Shown here piece by piece: positions 8,654 through 22,476 of a stretch of DNA of 64,000 bases. The notes below the pieces were generated by a model. The model was not told the origin of the DNA. It did not search any database and saw only the letters and a list, made by a program, of their open reading frames with translations. Both the position numbers and the translations under genes were made by a program. The first letter of the stretch is position 1, and the number at the start of each line of letters is the position of its first letter. The stretch lies in NCBI GenBank assembly GCA_040255405.1, contig JBDZUX010000005.1, positions 62,001-126,000 of the forward strand, written 5' to 3'. This DNA is from 66-474 sp040255405 (lineage in GTDB: Bacteria > Pseudomonadota > Gammaproteobacteria > Xanthomonadales > Rhodanobacteraceae).

Positions 8654-8792
8654 CCCCCACCGACTCCAATAGCCCGAACCCGGCTGCGAAGTCTAGGCGC
8701 GCGCGCCGGAAAACCCATGACCCACGTCAAGCGCGCGCATGCCGCAGGCGTCGTAATGCAGGGCTCCGCAGGCCGCGACCCGGACGCGCCGC

Positions 8793-10484
8793 TCAGCGCG
8801 TCGCGGTTGCCGGCGCGAACGCCTCGCGTCGCCATACCACCACCCGGTTGCGGCCTTCCGCCTTGGCGCGGTACTGCGCCACGTCGGCAAGTTGGACCAG
8901 TTCCTCGGCATCGCCGACCGTGGCATCGCGTACCGCCACCCCGATGCTCACGGTGATTTCGATGGTCCGCTCGCCCACCGGCACCCGCAGCGCGGCGGCG
9001 CGCGCCACGATCCGTTCGGCGACCTGCCGGGCCACCCGCGCACTGCGGCCATGCAGCACGATCAGGAATTCCTCGCCGCCGTAACGCCCGGCGCGATCGG
9101 CGTCCCCCAGTTCGGCATGGATCGCTTGCGCCACTGCCAGAAGGCAAGTGTCGCCGGCCGAATGACCGCGGGTGTCGTTGATCTGCTTGAAATGGTCGAT
9201 GTCCAGGAACAGGACGGCCAGCGGTTCGGCGCTCGCGGTGGCGCCGTGCCACGCCTCGCGCAGGCGTTCCATGATCGCCCCGCGGTTCAGCACCCCGGTG
9301 AGCGGATCGAACTGTGCCATGCGGGTGGCGTGGTCGCGTTCGTGCCTCACCTGCAGCGTGCGGTCGGCAAGCCCGACGGTGATGATCGCCGCCGCCCACG
9401 CCATGCTGGCGGGAAACCCGTATTCCAGCCACGCGGGCAGCGGAAAGCCCGCGATCAACTGAACCACCCGTGCCATGGTCAACGCCAGCAGCGGCACCCA
9501 CGAGAGCAGGAAGAAACCCGCCTGGCGATTGCCACGGCGCCACGCCAGCCAGGTGGAGGCCAGTGCGAGCGTGGTACTGGCGATCAACAACGCGTTGACG
9601 GTGTTCGGCAGCCAGGCATCCGGCCGCAGGAACGGCAGCCAGACGATCACCGCGAGCGCAAGAAACGGCCAGCGCAGCGCACCCAGCCACGCAGCCAGCC
9701 GCGGCGTGTCGTGGTGCAGGTCGGCAAACGCCAGCATGAACCAGATCGAGAACCCCGCCGCCAGGGCGGCCATGCACTGGCCAGTGTGGTAGCCGAGCGG
9801 CGTCAGCAACCACGCCCCGGGGAACGCATACAGTTCGCCCGACGCGGCCATGCCGTAAACCAGCTGGGCGCACACGTACACGATGAAATACAGGAACATC
9901 CGGTCGCGCAGCACCGCCCAGAAGCACAGGATCACCAGGATCATCGAGACCTGCACGCTGGCGAAGAACGTGCTGACGCGCACGTGCCGCAAGTCCCCTG
10001 CGCGATAACTCGCCACGTCCGTGATGCCGACGCGTATCGGCTGGCTCTGGCCGGGATTGCCGAGCGCCACGTAGACCGGCTGGTCGGCGCGCAGGTCGGC
10101 GGGAAGCAGGTACACCACGGCGCGATGCGAAAAACTCGGGTCGAGCGCGGCATCGAACACGGTATCGCTGTGCGGGCGGTAGTCCGGTGGCATGTAGACC
10201 GTCACGCGCGCCCGCGTGTTGCCACCGATGGCCAGCAGCGGGCGGATCGACTCGTGCCAGTCGTCCGCAAGCTGCAATGCGTACCAGGCGGTGCGGTCGG
10301 GTGGCGCGTGCAGCCAGACACGGGAGATCTGGCTGCCCTGCCCGCCCGAGGGCGGCGCGACCTGCCCCGCCGCCAGTACCGGCGCCCCCGGCAGCAGCGT
10401 CACGCGCAGCGCGGCATCGTTCGCGAGCCCGGCCACGGGCCAGCACAGGAGCAGCAATCCCCAGCGCCATGAACCCAGGCCCAT
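8793..10484 (-). CDS. Membrane diguanylate cyclase (7TM-DISM sensor plus GGDEF)
   Basis: Predicted to make cyclic di-GMP in response to an extracytoplasmic signal. Architecture (563 aa): signal peptide (1-21), periplasmic 7TMR-DISM extracellular-type domain (about 25-170), seven helices (about 175-385), then a GGDEF domain with FDPLTGVLNR, a DIDHFKQIND segment and the active-site motif RYGGEEF. The inhibitory RxxD site, expected eight positions before the RYGG arginine, reads GDAD, so classic product inhibition is probably absent. It is divergent from maeB with a 148-bp intergenic gap. Confidence 0.9.
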   Translation of the reverse strand: MGLGSWRWGLLLLCWPVAGLANDAALRVTLLPGAPVLAAGQVAPPSGGQGSQISRVWLHAPPDRTAWYALQLADDWHESIRPLLAIGGNTRARVTVYMPPDYRPHSDTVFDAALDPSFSHRAVVYLLPADLRADQPVYVALGNPGQSQPIRVGITDVASYRAGDLRHVRVSTFFASVQVSMILVILCFWAVLRDRMFLYFIVYVCAQLVYGMAASGELYAFPGAWLLTPLGYHTGQCMAALAAGFSIWFMLAFADLHHDTPRLAAWLGALRWPFLALAVIVWLPFLRPDAWLPNTVNALLIASTTLALASTWLAWRRGNRQAGFFLLSWVPLLALTMARVVQLIAGFPLPAWLEYGFPASMAWAAAIITVGLADRTLQVRHERDHATRMAQFDPLTGVLNRGAIMERLREAWHGATASAEPLAVLFLDIDHFKQINDTRGHSAGDTCLLAVAQAIHAELGDADRAGRYGGEEFLIVLHGRSARVARQVAERIVARAAALRVPVGERTIEITVSIGVAVRDATVGDAEELVQLADVAQYRAKAEGRNRVVVWRREAFAPATATR

Positions 10485-10632
10485 GCGTCTGCACCCCGCT
10501 CGCCCGCGGCATCCTCGGCGAGGACTGTACCCGTTTTCGGGCTGCCCGGCGCACGCATGGCCAGAGAACCAGCGGGCCGGCAGTGTTAGGATGAAAGGTC
10601 CGAATCAAGCGGCACCCGCGCCTCAAGGTCCC

Positions 10633-13028
<2,396 letters not shown>

Positions 13029-13032
<4 letters not shown>

Positions 13033-15785
13033 ACGCATTGGCACGCGAATTCCTGGAGCAGGACCCCGATCCGCGCGAGACCCGCGAGTGGGTCGAATCG
13101 ATCGAGGCGGTGATCAACGCCGAGGGCCCCGAGCGTGCCCACCAGCTGCTGGAAAAGCTGGTCGACGAAACCCGTCGCGCCGGGGGGCACCTGCCGTTCT
13201 CGCCCACCACCGAATACGTCAACACGATTCCGCCGCAGCTCGAGGCCAAGTCGCCCGGCGACGCCGCGATGGAATGGCGGATCCGCTGCCTGATCCGCTG
13301 GAACGCGATGGCGATGGTGGTGCGCGCCAACCGCAAGCCGGGTTCGCTGGGCGGGCACATCGCGAGCTTCGCCTCGTCGGCCACCTTGTACGACGTCGGC
13401 TTCAACCATTTCTGGCGGGCGCCTTCGGAAGACCACCCCGGCGACCTGATCTGCTACCAGGGCCATTCCAGCCCGGGCCTGTACGCCCGCTCGTTCCTCG
13501 AAGGCCGCCTGTCCGTCGAGCAACTCGACCACCTGCGCATGGAAGCGTCCTCGCCCAAACTCGGCCTGCCCTCGTACCCGCATCCGTGGTTGATGCCCGA
13601 TTACTGGCAGGTGCCGACGGTGTCGATGGGGCTGGGCCCGATCCAGGCGATCTACCAGGCGCAATTCATGAAGTACCTGGAAGCCCGCGGCCTGATGCCG
13701 AAGACCGACCGCAAGGTGTGGTGCTTCCTCGGCGACGGCGAGTGCGATGAACCCGAATCGCTGGGCGCGATTTCGGTCGCCGGCCGCGAGCACCTCGACA
13801 ATTTGATCTTCGTGATCAACTGCAACCTGCAGCGCCTCGACGGTCCGGTGCGCGGCAACGGCAAGATCATCCAGGAACTCGAGGGCGTGTTCCGCGGCGC
13901 CGGCTGGAACGTCATCAAGCTGATCTGGGGTTCGTACTGGGATCCGTTGCTCGCGCGCGACACCGGGGGCGTGCTGCGCAAACTGATGATGGAAACGGTC
14001 GATGGCGAGTACCAGGCCTGCAAGGCCCTGGGCGGCGCCTACACGCGCGAGCATTTCTTCGGCAAATATCCCGAGACCGCGGCGATGGTCGCGAACCTGT
14101 CCGACGAGGACGTGTGGCGCTTGAATCGGGGCGGCCACGACCCGCACAAGGTCTATGCGGCCTACCACGCGGCCGTGCACACGGAAGGCATGCCCACGGT
14201 GATCCTCGCCAAGACGGTCAAGGGTTACGGCATGGGCGCGGCCGGTGAATCGCTGAACATCGCGCACCAGGCCAAGAAGATGCACCAGGACGCGGTGAAG
14301 ATTTTCCGCGACCGCTTCCACATCCCGATCGACGACAAGCAACTCGAAGGCGAAGACATCGATTCGGTGCCGTACTACCACCCCGGCAAGGATTCGCCGG
14401 AAGTGCAGTACATGCTGGCGCGGCGCAAGGAACTCGGCGGCTACCTGCCCTACCGCCGCGAGAAATCCAGCAAGACCCTGTCGGTGCCGGGCCTGGACAC
14501 GTTCGACGCCATCACCAAGGGCACCGGCGAGCGCGAGATTTCCACCACGATGGCGATCGTGCGCGGAATGAACCTGCTGCTGCGCGACAAGGAAATCGCG
14601 CCGCACGTGGTGCCGATCGTCGTCGACGAGGCGCGCACCTTCGGGATGGAAGGCATGTTCCGCCAGATCGGCATCTATGCGCCGGGCGGCCAGAAATACC
14701 GCCCCCAGGACGCCGACCAGTTGCTGTATTACCGCGAAGCCGAGGACGGCCAGGTGCTGCAGGAAGGCATTTCGGAAGCGGGCGGCGTGTCGGCGTGGAT
14801 CGCGGCCGGCACCAGCTATTCGGTATCCGACCAGCCGATGCTGCCGTTCTTCATCTTTTATTCGTGCTTCGGTTTTCGCCGCATCGGCGACCTGATCTGG
14901 GCCGCGGGCGACCAGCGTACCCGCGGCTTCCTGCTGGGCGCGACCGCCGGGCGCAGCTTCGCCGGCGAAGGCCTGCAGCACGCCGACGGCGATTCGATGC
15001 TGGTCGCGGGCGTGGTGCCGAACTGCAAGTCCTACGACCCGACCTTCTCGTACGAAGTCGCGGTGATCCTGCAGGACGGCATCCGCCGCATGCTGCACGA
15101 GCAGGAAGACGTGTTCTATTACATCACCGCGATGAACGAGAACTACACGCACCCCGACATTCCCGGGGATTGCGCGGAAGGCATCATCAAGGGGATGTAT
15201 CTGTTCCGGGAATCGGGAGACGGGAATCGGGCATCGTCAACAGCAAAAGCCAGGAGCGCAAGCAAAAGCAAAAGCGCGGCGCCGCGGGTGCAGTTGCTGG
15301 CGTGCGGGGTGGTGCTGCGCGAGGCAATCAAGGCGGCCGAATTGCTGGACAAGGAATTCGGGGTCAAGGCCGACGTGTGGTCGTGTCCCAGCTTCACCGA
15401 GCTGTCGCGCGACGGTTTCGCTTGCGAGCGCTGGAACCGCCTGCATCCCGACCCGAAGGAACAGCGCAAGGCTTACGTTGCACAGTGCCTGGAAAAGCAC
15501 GAAGGCCCCGTGGTCGCGGCCACCGATTACGTGCGCGCGTTCGCCGACCAGGTGCGCGCATTCGTACCGCACGGCCGCCGCTTCACGGTGCTGGGCACCG
15601 ACGGCTACGGCCGCAGCGACACCCGCGTGAACCTGCTCGATTTCTTCGAAGTCAATGCACACTGGATCGCACACGCCGCGACCGTGTCACTCGCCGAAGA
15701 AGGCGTGCTGACCGCCAAGGACGTCGAACGTGCGATCAAGATGTGGAACCTCGATCCGGACAAGCCGAACCCGATCACGGTGTGA
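13029..15785 (+). CDS. aceE: Pyruvate dehydrogenase E1 component, homodimeric type
   Basis: Thiamine-diphosphate enzyme that decarboxylates pyruvate and acetylates the E2 lipoyl group. At 918 aa it is longer than E. coli AceE (887). The ThDP motif is visible as GDGECDEPES ... INCNLQRLDGP, and the C-terminal transketolase-like half ends with VLGTDGYGRSDTR. About residues 729-752 form a Lys/Ser/Ala-rich stretch absent from the family and encoded by repetitive DNA (see 15207-15275). The gene overlaps maeB by ATGA. No aceF or lpd follows, so the E2 and E3 genes lie elsewhere. Confidence 0.95.
15207..15275 (+). repeat. Repeat-derived in-frame insert within aceE
   Basis: Two copies of CGGGAATCGGG (15207-15217 and 15221-15231) are followed by three copies of AGCAAAAGC (15242, 15261, 15267). 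They sit in the middle of a conserved coding region and encode a low-complexity loop. The composition is unlike the surrounding gene and recalls intergenic repeats of Xanthomonadaceae. The frame is preserved. Confidence 0.75.
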
Positions 15786-15814
15786 CGGTGCGGCCCTGAT
15801 TCGCCCATGGCGGA

Positions 15815-17653
15815 TCAGGGCTCGAGCACCAGCGTGCGCGAGAGTTCGGAAACACCGCGCTCGTCGAAGGCCTCGACCGCGACGAAGTAGCGCACGCCCT
15901 TGTTGAGCGCGGTGAGTTTCAACTTCGCCGGCTGGTCGGCAAAGCGCTGGTAGGTTTCGTGCAGGCGGTCGGGCGCGATGCCCCAGCGCACGTTGTAGCC
16001 GACCGCCCCGGGTACCGGCTTCCACACGATCGCGGCATCGCGCGTGTCGGGCAGGCGTGTCGCAGACACCAGTTCCGGCGCGGGCGGCGGCGGCCCGTCG
16101 GCATGACCGAACACCCGCAGGTCGGCGATCGCCAGATGCTGGGCGCCGACGTGCACGTGCACGTAGCGCACATAGCGGACGCGCGCGGGCCGGTCGAGCT
16201 CGACATAGGCATTGGCACGATCCCGCTTTGAATGCGAAAGATCGGCAAGTGTCGTCCAGCGCCTGCCATCGGCCGAGCCTTCCAGGCGGAATTGCGTGAC
16301 GATGTCCGGCGCGTCGCCATAGCGCCCGGACTTGTAGTCGGCGTAATTGACCTGCACCGCACGCACGGTGCGCGGCCCGCCGAGGTCGAGCGTCAGCGCC
16401 TGGCCAGGATTGGCGTTTGCCGCGACCCAGAACGTGCGTGGATTCTCGTCGGCGGCGTTCGAGGGCGGATAACCCGGCAATTCCGAGGATGCCGTCGCCG
16501 CCTTGCGGTACGACAGCAGCATCCAGCCGGTGAAGGTACTCTCACCGGGCGTGAGCTTGTGGTCCGGCATGCGCTGCGGGAAATCACCGAAACGGGTATC
16601 GACCCACATCTGGCCATCCTTGGTGAAGCCCGCGGGGAACAGATCGACGCGCCGCTCGAATTTCCAGTTGGCGCCGACCCACATCGTGCCGCTATTCCAG
16701 AAGTTGCCGTGCGCATCCTCGAACGTCGAGCCGTGGCCCGCGCCGACCACGAACCCGCCGGGCTTGTAGCCGACCGGGTTGTACGGCGCGTAGGTGAAGG
16801 GCCCAAGCGGACCCTTGCCGAGGTACACACCGGTGGCGTAGACGTTGTACTCGGTACCGGGCGCCGCGTACTGCAGGTAATAGCGGCCGTCGTGCTTGTT
16901 CATCCACGCGCCTTCGATGTACGGCGCGATGCGGGTGTCACCGTGGTCCTTGCCGAAGCGTTCCCAACCGTGCAGCGCGGGATCGGCGCGCAACAGCGCC
17001 AGCGGCTTGCCGACGAACGCCACGCGCTTGCCTTCGCCTTGCGATGGCCGGTCGAACGCCAAATCGAGTTGCGCGCCGTAGATCGGAAACACGTTGGACG
17101 AATCCCAGTACAGATAGATTTTCCCGTCGTCGTCCTGGAACAGACCCGGGTCCCACGGACCCGGCGGCAGGTCGCCCGGCTTCATCTGGCGCTCGTGCCC
17201 GGCCCAGACCGCGCCCGGTACCGGCGGCAGCAGGCGCGTCCAGAAGTCCCAGTGGCCGTGTGCCGGATCGGTGGCATACAGCAACGGCCGCGGCTCCATC
17301 GCGGATTGCATCAGGAACAGCCTGCCGTCGGCGGCCAGCGTCGCCGGCGCGACCGGCCCGTCGAACGGCCAACGGTCCGGCGTCACGAAGGTCCAGTGGA
17401 CGAGATCGGTCGACCGCCAGTAGCCGTCGGCCAAGGTCAGGAACAGGTAGTACGCATCCTTGTAGTGCACGATCGCGGGGTCCGCGCCGGTGCGGTAAGA
17501 GATGCCCTCGTTCATCTGCTCGTAGTTGTAGCGATAGTCGAGGTCGAGCGGATTGATCCAGGTGTCGCCCGAGGCGGCTGCGACCAGCGGCGCTGCGAGG
17601 ACGCCGGCCAGCGCGCAGGCAAACAGGAGGCGTGCATGCAGGTTCGTCGGCAT
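15815..17653 (-). CDS. Secreted glycoside hydrolase (GH43-like) with F5/8-type C and Fn3-like domains
   Basis: Probable exported polysaccharide-degrading enzyme. The 612-residue product has a signal peptide (about 1-26) and a five-bladed beta-propeller-like catalytic region (about 30-370) with RTGADPAIVHYKDAYYLFLT, the GH43/clan F entry motif containing the catalytic-base Asp, and IEGAWMNKHDGRYYLQYA, which carries the typical E of the acid site. A discoidin/F5-8C region follows (about 385-515), then a short fibronectin III-like region. The ATG at 17653 puts the hydrophobic core of the signal in register. It stands alone on its strand. Confidence 0.82.
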   Translation of the reverse strand: MPTNLHARLLFACALAGVLAAPLVAAASGDTWINPLDLDYRYNYEQMNEGISYRTGADPAIVHYKDAYYLFLTLADGYWRSTDLVHWTFVTPDRWPFDGPVAPATLAADGRLFLMQSAMEPRPLLYATDPAHGHWDFWTRLLPPVPGAVWAGHERQMKPGDLPPGPWDPGLFQDDDGKIYLYWDSSNVFPIYGAQLDLAFDRPSQGEGKRVAFVGKPLALLRADPALHGWERFGKDHGDTRIAPYIEGAWMNKHDGRYYLQYAAPGTEYNVYATGVYLGKGPLGPFTYAPYNPVGYKPGGFVVGAGHGSTFEDAHGNFWNSGTMWVGANWKFERRVDLFPAGFTKDGQMWVDTRFGDFPQRMPDHKLTPGESTFTGWMLLSYRKAATASSELPGYPPSNAADENPRTFWVAANANPGQALTLDLGGPRTVRAVQVNYADYKSGRYGDAPDIVTQFRLEGSADGRRWTTLADLSHSKRDRANAYVELDRPARVRYVRYVHVHVGAQHLAIADLRVFGHADGPPPPAPELVSATRLPDTRDAAIVWKPVPGAVGYNVRWGIAPDRLHETYQRFADQPAKLKLTALNKGVRYFVAVEAFDERGVSELSRTLVLEP

Positions 17654-17701
17654 GCGGCAAGCATGTGGCGGCGGCCGCGCCAACGCAAGCGGTAGCGATT
17701 G

Positions 17702-19552
17702 TCAGATCTGGTCGCGCAACGTGACCGCAACCTCGCGCCCTTGTCCCCCGCGCTCGATCGCGAAATGCACCACCGTCCCGGGCGCTTCGTCACGCAGCAT
17801 CCGACGCAGTTCGTAAACGGGAATCGCGGTCGCGGGCTTGCCGTTCACCGCGGTGATCACGTCGCCAACCACGATGCCCGCTTGTTCCGCAGGGCCTTGC
17901 GCGGTCACGTCCATCACCGCCATGCCGCCTTTCGCGGCGTTGATCCACATCCCGGCCCGATCGTAGGTGTCGAGGTCCGCGATGGGCTGCGGCAGCGGTT
18001 TCAGGTACATCACGTGGTTGGCGTAATCGAAGGTCACCACGAACCGTTTCAGGATGTCTCCGCCGATGTTGCCCTGGTACGACGGCGAAGCAAACGATCC
18101 TTTCTCCTGCAACGACAGCGCGGTAACGATGCCGGGAATCTTCACCGGTCCGAGCGTGAGCGCCTTGCCACGCATGACGTAGCTGCGCGAGGACCCGCCC
18201 ACGCCCCAGCCATCCACCGCGACCACGCCCTTCGGATTCGCGGCGCGCAAGCCGTGTTGCTTCGCGAAGGGGCTGGTCAGCGTCAAGGCCGCGCGCGATC
18301 CGGTGTCGATGTCGAACTTGCCTGGAATGCCATCGAATGTGCCTTCCACTTCCGGCAGGTCGCCATTGAACACGAACGGGATCGGGGTGCCGGCGTCCTT
18401 CGGATCGAAGTGGTCCGGCTCGATCAAGGTCATTTCGTGTTTACCGTAGTCGATCTGCGTAACGAAACGCTTGAACACCGTGAAGCCGAGCATGCCCTTG
18501 ATGTCCACGCCCTCCACGCCGTTCGGGATGAAATCCAGCACGTACACGACCTGGTTCTTGAAGTCGGCGTTGCCGACCCTGAGCGATTTCACCTTGGCCA
18601 ACCCGACGCTCACGGCCTTGTTGCCGACGCCGGTTCCCGCCATGGCGCCTTCGGTCTCGATACCGAGCGTCCTGGCGGTCGATGGCACCAAGAGGTTCTC
18701 GCCGCCGGTATCGACGATGAAAAGCAGCGGGCCACGCCCGTTCACCCACGCATCGGTGTAGATGTGGTTGTTGAGCAGCCGGAACGGAAACGTGGTCCGC
18801 GTTCCGCCCCCGGTGATCGCGACGTCCTTGATCTGCGAGGCGGGCGCCGCCCAGGTCGCAGCCGGTTGCCCGGGCAGGAACGCCACCGATGTCGCCATCA
18901 CCGTTTGCAGGTATTGCCGGCCGTGGCCGTCGTCCACCACCGTCTTGAACGGCACCCGCACGCCATCGACGACGCGGTACTCCGAGAAGAGCACGGTCGT
19001 TGTGCGCGCACCGACGTGCAGCACGGTGCGGTCGAGCAGATGCGATGCCTGATCGAACCAGGCCTGGAAAGGCAACCCACCCTTGGGCGTGATTTCCAGC
19101 ACCGTGCAGGTGGATTTGCCACACGGCTGGTCGGCCAACGCTTTTACTTTCGCCCCGCCGAAGTCCGCGCGCCACCACCGGTTGGCGTTCACGTAAGCGC
19201 GATTGCGCGCCAGTTGCAGGCCATCGCCGCCCTTCTGGAGATTCACCTCGCCGTTCGGCCCCTGTTCCCACGCGTCCTTGCCATCGAAGCCCTCCGCGCC
19301 GCTGGCCGGACCCAGCGTGTAGCGATCGACCGAATTGCCGGTGCGCAAGTCGACGATGGACGTGTCCGTGCCAGCCAGGCCCTGCCCGGTCAACTTCGAC
19401 TCGGTCTTCATCACCGCCTTGCCGCGCCACGCCTCGCCGCCGCTCGCGGCGCGGTACGCATCCAGGACGGCGGCAGAATCGGTCGCGGCGGACGCCGCGC
19501 CAAGCACCGACACCAGCGCAATGCCTGCAAGGGCAAGGAAAGTGGAACGCAT
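17702..19552 (-). CDS. Exported retropepsin-like aspartic protease with PDZ domain
   Basis: Protein of 616 aa with a signal peptide (about 1-22), an N-terminal lipoprotein-carrier-like region (about 25-255), two retropepsin-like segments with FIVDTGG and FDIDTGS active-site signatures, and a C-terminal PDZ domain (about 535-610). The second DTGS is canonical; the first has Gly in place of the usual Ser/Thr. A single chain with two DTG sites could form a pepsin-like active site internally. It is divergent from the M28 peptidase gene, so the two exported proteases may share a control region. Confidence 0.8.
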   Translation of the reverse strand: MRSTFLALAGIALVSVLGAASAATDSAAVLDAYRAASGGEAWRGKAVMKTESKLTGQGLAGTDTSIVDLRTGNSVDRYTLGPASGAEGFDGKDAWEQGPNGEVNLQKGGDGLQLARNRAYVNANRWWRADFGGAKVKALADQPCGKSTCTVLEITPKGGLPFQAWFDQASHLLDRTVLHVGARTTTVLFSEYRVVDGVRVPFKTVVDDGHGRQYLQTVMATSVAFLPGQPAATWAAPASQIKDVAITGGGTRTTFPFRLLNNHIYTDAWVNGRGPLLFIVDTGGENLLVPSTARTLGIETEGAMAGTGVGNKAVSVGLAKVKSLRVGNADFKNQVVYVLDFIPNGVEGVDIKGMLGFTVFKRFVTQIDYGKHEMTLIEPDHFDPKDAGTPIPFVFNGDLPEVEGTFDGIPGKFDIDTGSRAALTLTSPFAKQHGLRAANPKGVVAVDGWGVGGSSRSYVMRGKALTLGPVKIPGIVTALSLQEKGSFASPSYQGNIGGDILKRFVVTFDYANHVMYLKPLPQPIADLDTYDRAGMWINAAKGGMAVMDVTAQGPAEQAGIVVGDVITAVNGKPATAIPVYELRRMLRDEAPGTVVHFAIERGGQGREVAVTLRDQI

Positions 19553-19879
19553 GGATGATCTCGAACCACGAACGATGACGACGGCGATCGCGAGGGAATC
19601 GGGATGCTGCGGATACCGCAATCAGCCACGGTGTGGGGATCGACGCGCGGCTGCCCACCCTCGCTGGGCAACCACGCGCCGATCCCACAACGCTTCCACG
19701 AATCGGGACCGAACGAGCGATCGATCACGCGGGTGCCATTGTCCGGACGCCTTCCACGGCGTGCATGTGCATGTGGTAACGAAAATTCGCGTGACACTCG
19801 TCATGTGAATCCGTTGCACCTGCGCCATGGCGACATCCGTCGTACACTCGCGGACTGTCTTCAACGAGAGGGGTTCGTC
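19553..19879. other. Divergent intergenic region between two exported protease genes
   Basis: 327 bp between the starts of the retropepsin and M28 genes. It must contain promoters for both. A TACACT hexamer at 19843-19848 could be a -10 for the M28 gene, but no good -35 is seen at 16-18 bp. No RNA gene or believable small protein gene was recognised. Confidence 0.5.
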
Positions 19880-21559
<1,680 letters not shown>

Positions 21560-21580
21560 ACGACTGCTGGAATTTTTTTC

Positions 21581-21670
21581 GTCATTCCGGACGCCGCGCA
21601 GCGGCGCTCCAGAACCCGGCGCCTTTGCTTTCAAGAAGAGTCACCGGATTCCCGCTTTCGCGGGAATGAC
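21581..21670. repeat. GTCATTCC repeat, family C copy 1
   Basis: A 90-bp block beginning GTCATTCCGG and ending CGGGAATGAC, so the ends are inverted repeats. It contains a strong hairpin, ATTCCCGC-TTTC-GCGGGAAT (21648-21667), just after the M28 stop. It may act as a terminator-like element. Related blocks lie at 51871-51998, 59460-59641 and 62183-62208. Confidence 0.75.
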
Positions 21671-21693
21671 GCAAGTCATTCACGGGCGCCCTT

Positions 21694-22074
21694 ATGCACC
21701 ATTCCCGCTTGTGTTCAATGCAGATCGACTGCAACGTCGAAGACATCGATGTCGCGGCCCGCTTCTGGGCCGCGGCGCTCGCTTGCCCGGTGGACCTGGA
21801 TCATCCCGGCAGCCGCGACAACTATCGTCAGCTCACGACCCCGCCGGGCCAACCAATGATCCAGTTGCAACGCGTCGAACACGCAAGCCGCGTGCACCTC
21901 GACATCGAAACCGACGACATCGATACCGAAGTCGCGCGGTTGCGGCATCTCGGTGCGACGGTCTTCAAGCGCCTCGACCGCTGGGTGGTCATGCAGGCAC
22001 CCAGCGGCCAGCGCTTCTGCGTGGTGCGCGTGCAGCGGCCGGGTTTCGCCGAAAACGCGAACGCCTGGAAGTAG
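21694..22074 (+). CDS. VOC/glyoxalase-like domain protein
   Basis: A 126-residue protein of one vicinal-oxygen-chelate unit: beta strands with CNVEDIDVAARFWAAAL at the start, a VHLDIETDDID middle and a GQRFCVVRVQRPGF end, typical of the glyoxalase-like domain. Such proteins bind a metal and a small substrate or act as antibiotic-binding proteins, but the substrate cannot be told. An internal ATG at 21718 (MQIDCNVED) would give a 118-aa form that fits the domain border slightly better. Confidence 0.75.
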   Translation: MHHSRLCSMQIDCNVEDIDVAARFWAAALACPVDLDHPGSRDNYRQLTTPPGQPMIQLQRVEHASRVHLDIETDDIDTEVARLRHLGATVFKRLDRWVVMQAPSGQRFCVVRVQRPGFAENANAWK

Positions 22075-22476
22075 GCTGGACTGACGTCGGCTTTATCGAC
22101 GGAAGCCGAACCCTTTCGGGATGAATGTTGGGCTTCGCGCAAAGCGCCCAGGTCAACCTGCGCAGGTTGGCTCAACGCTGGCGGCGTGAGCGGCTCCACG
22201 CGATTTCCAAGTTTGCTCGCATTGTTCCGTCCCGCGCCAGAATCTGCTGGCTTGCCGACCTCCGACCCGCTACACTGCGCGCAGTTTGACGCGCCGCACC
22301 CCGAACTTCCCTGGTGGATCACCGCCGCCGCTGAGCCGACACGCTCCGCACCGCACGGCCCCTCGCCACTCGCACGTCGCGCACACACGGCCATCGCAAC
22401 CGCGATCGCCGCACATTGTTTCACCCACCTGCAGCGCGGTTTAGGGAACGCTCCGGGACAATCAGGAGTTTTCCCC
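22075..22476. other. 402-bp leader region upstream of rhlE
   Basis: No protein gene is convincing here. The first half has a GTTGGGCTTCGCGC... stretch with local inverted repeats resembling other intergenic repeats. The second half contains GCTACACT (22269-22276), a possible -10 hexamer, which would leave a leader of about 195 nt before rhlE. DEAD-box helicase mRNAs often have long regulatory leaders; this one is a candidate only. Confidence 0.45.

Noticed and set aside
15207..15275. An aceE frameshift caused by the repeat insert
   Set aside because: The insert keeps the frame and the conserved AceE C-terminus follows it intact.
22252..22276. TTGCCG with TACACT as an rhlE promoter
   Set aside because: The spacing is only 13 bp; only the -10-like hexamer is worth keeping as a candidate.
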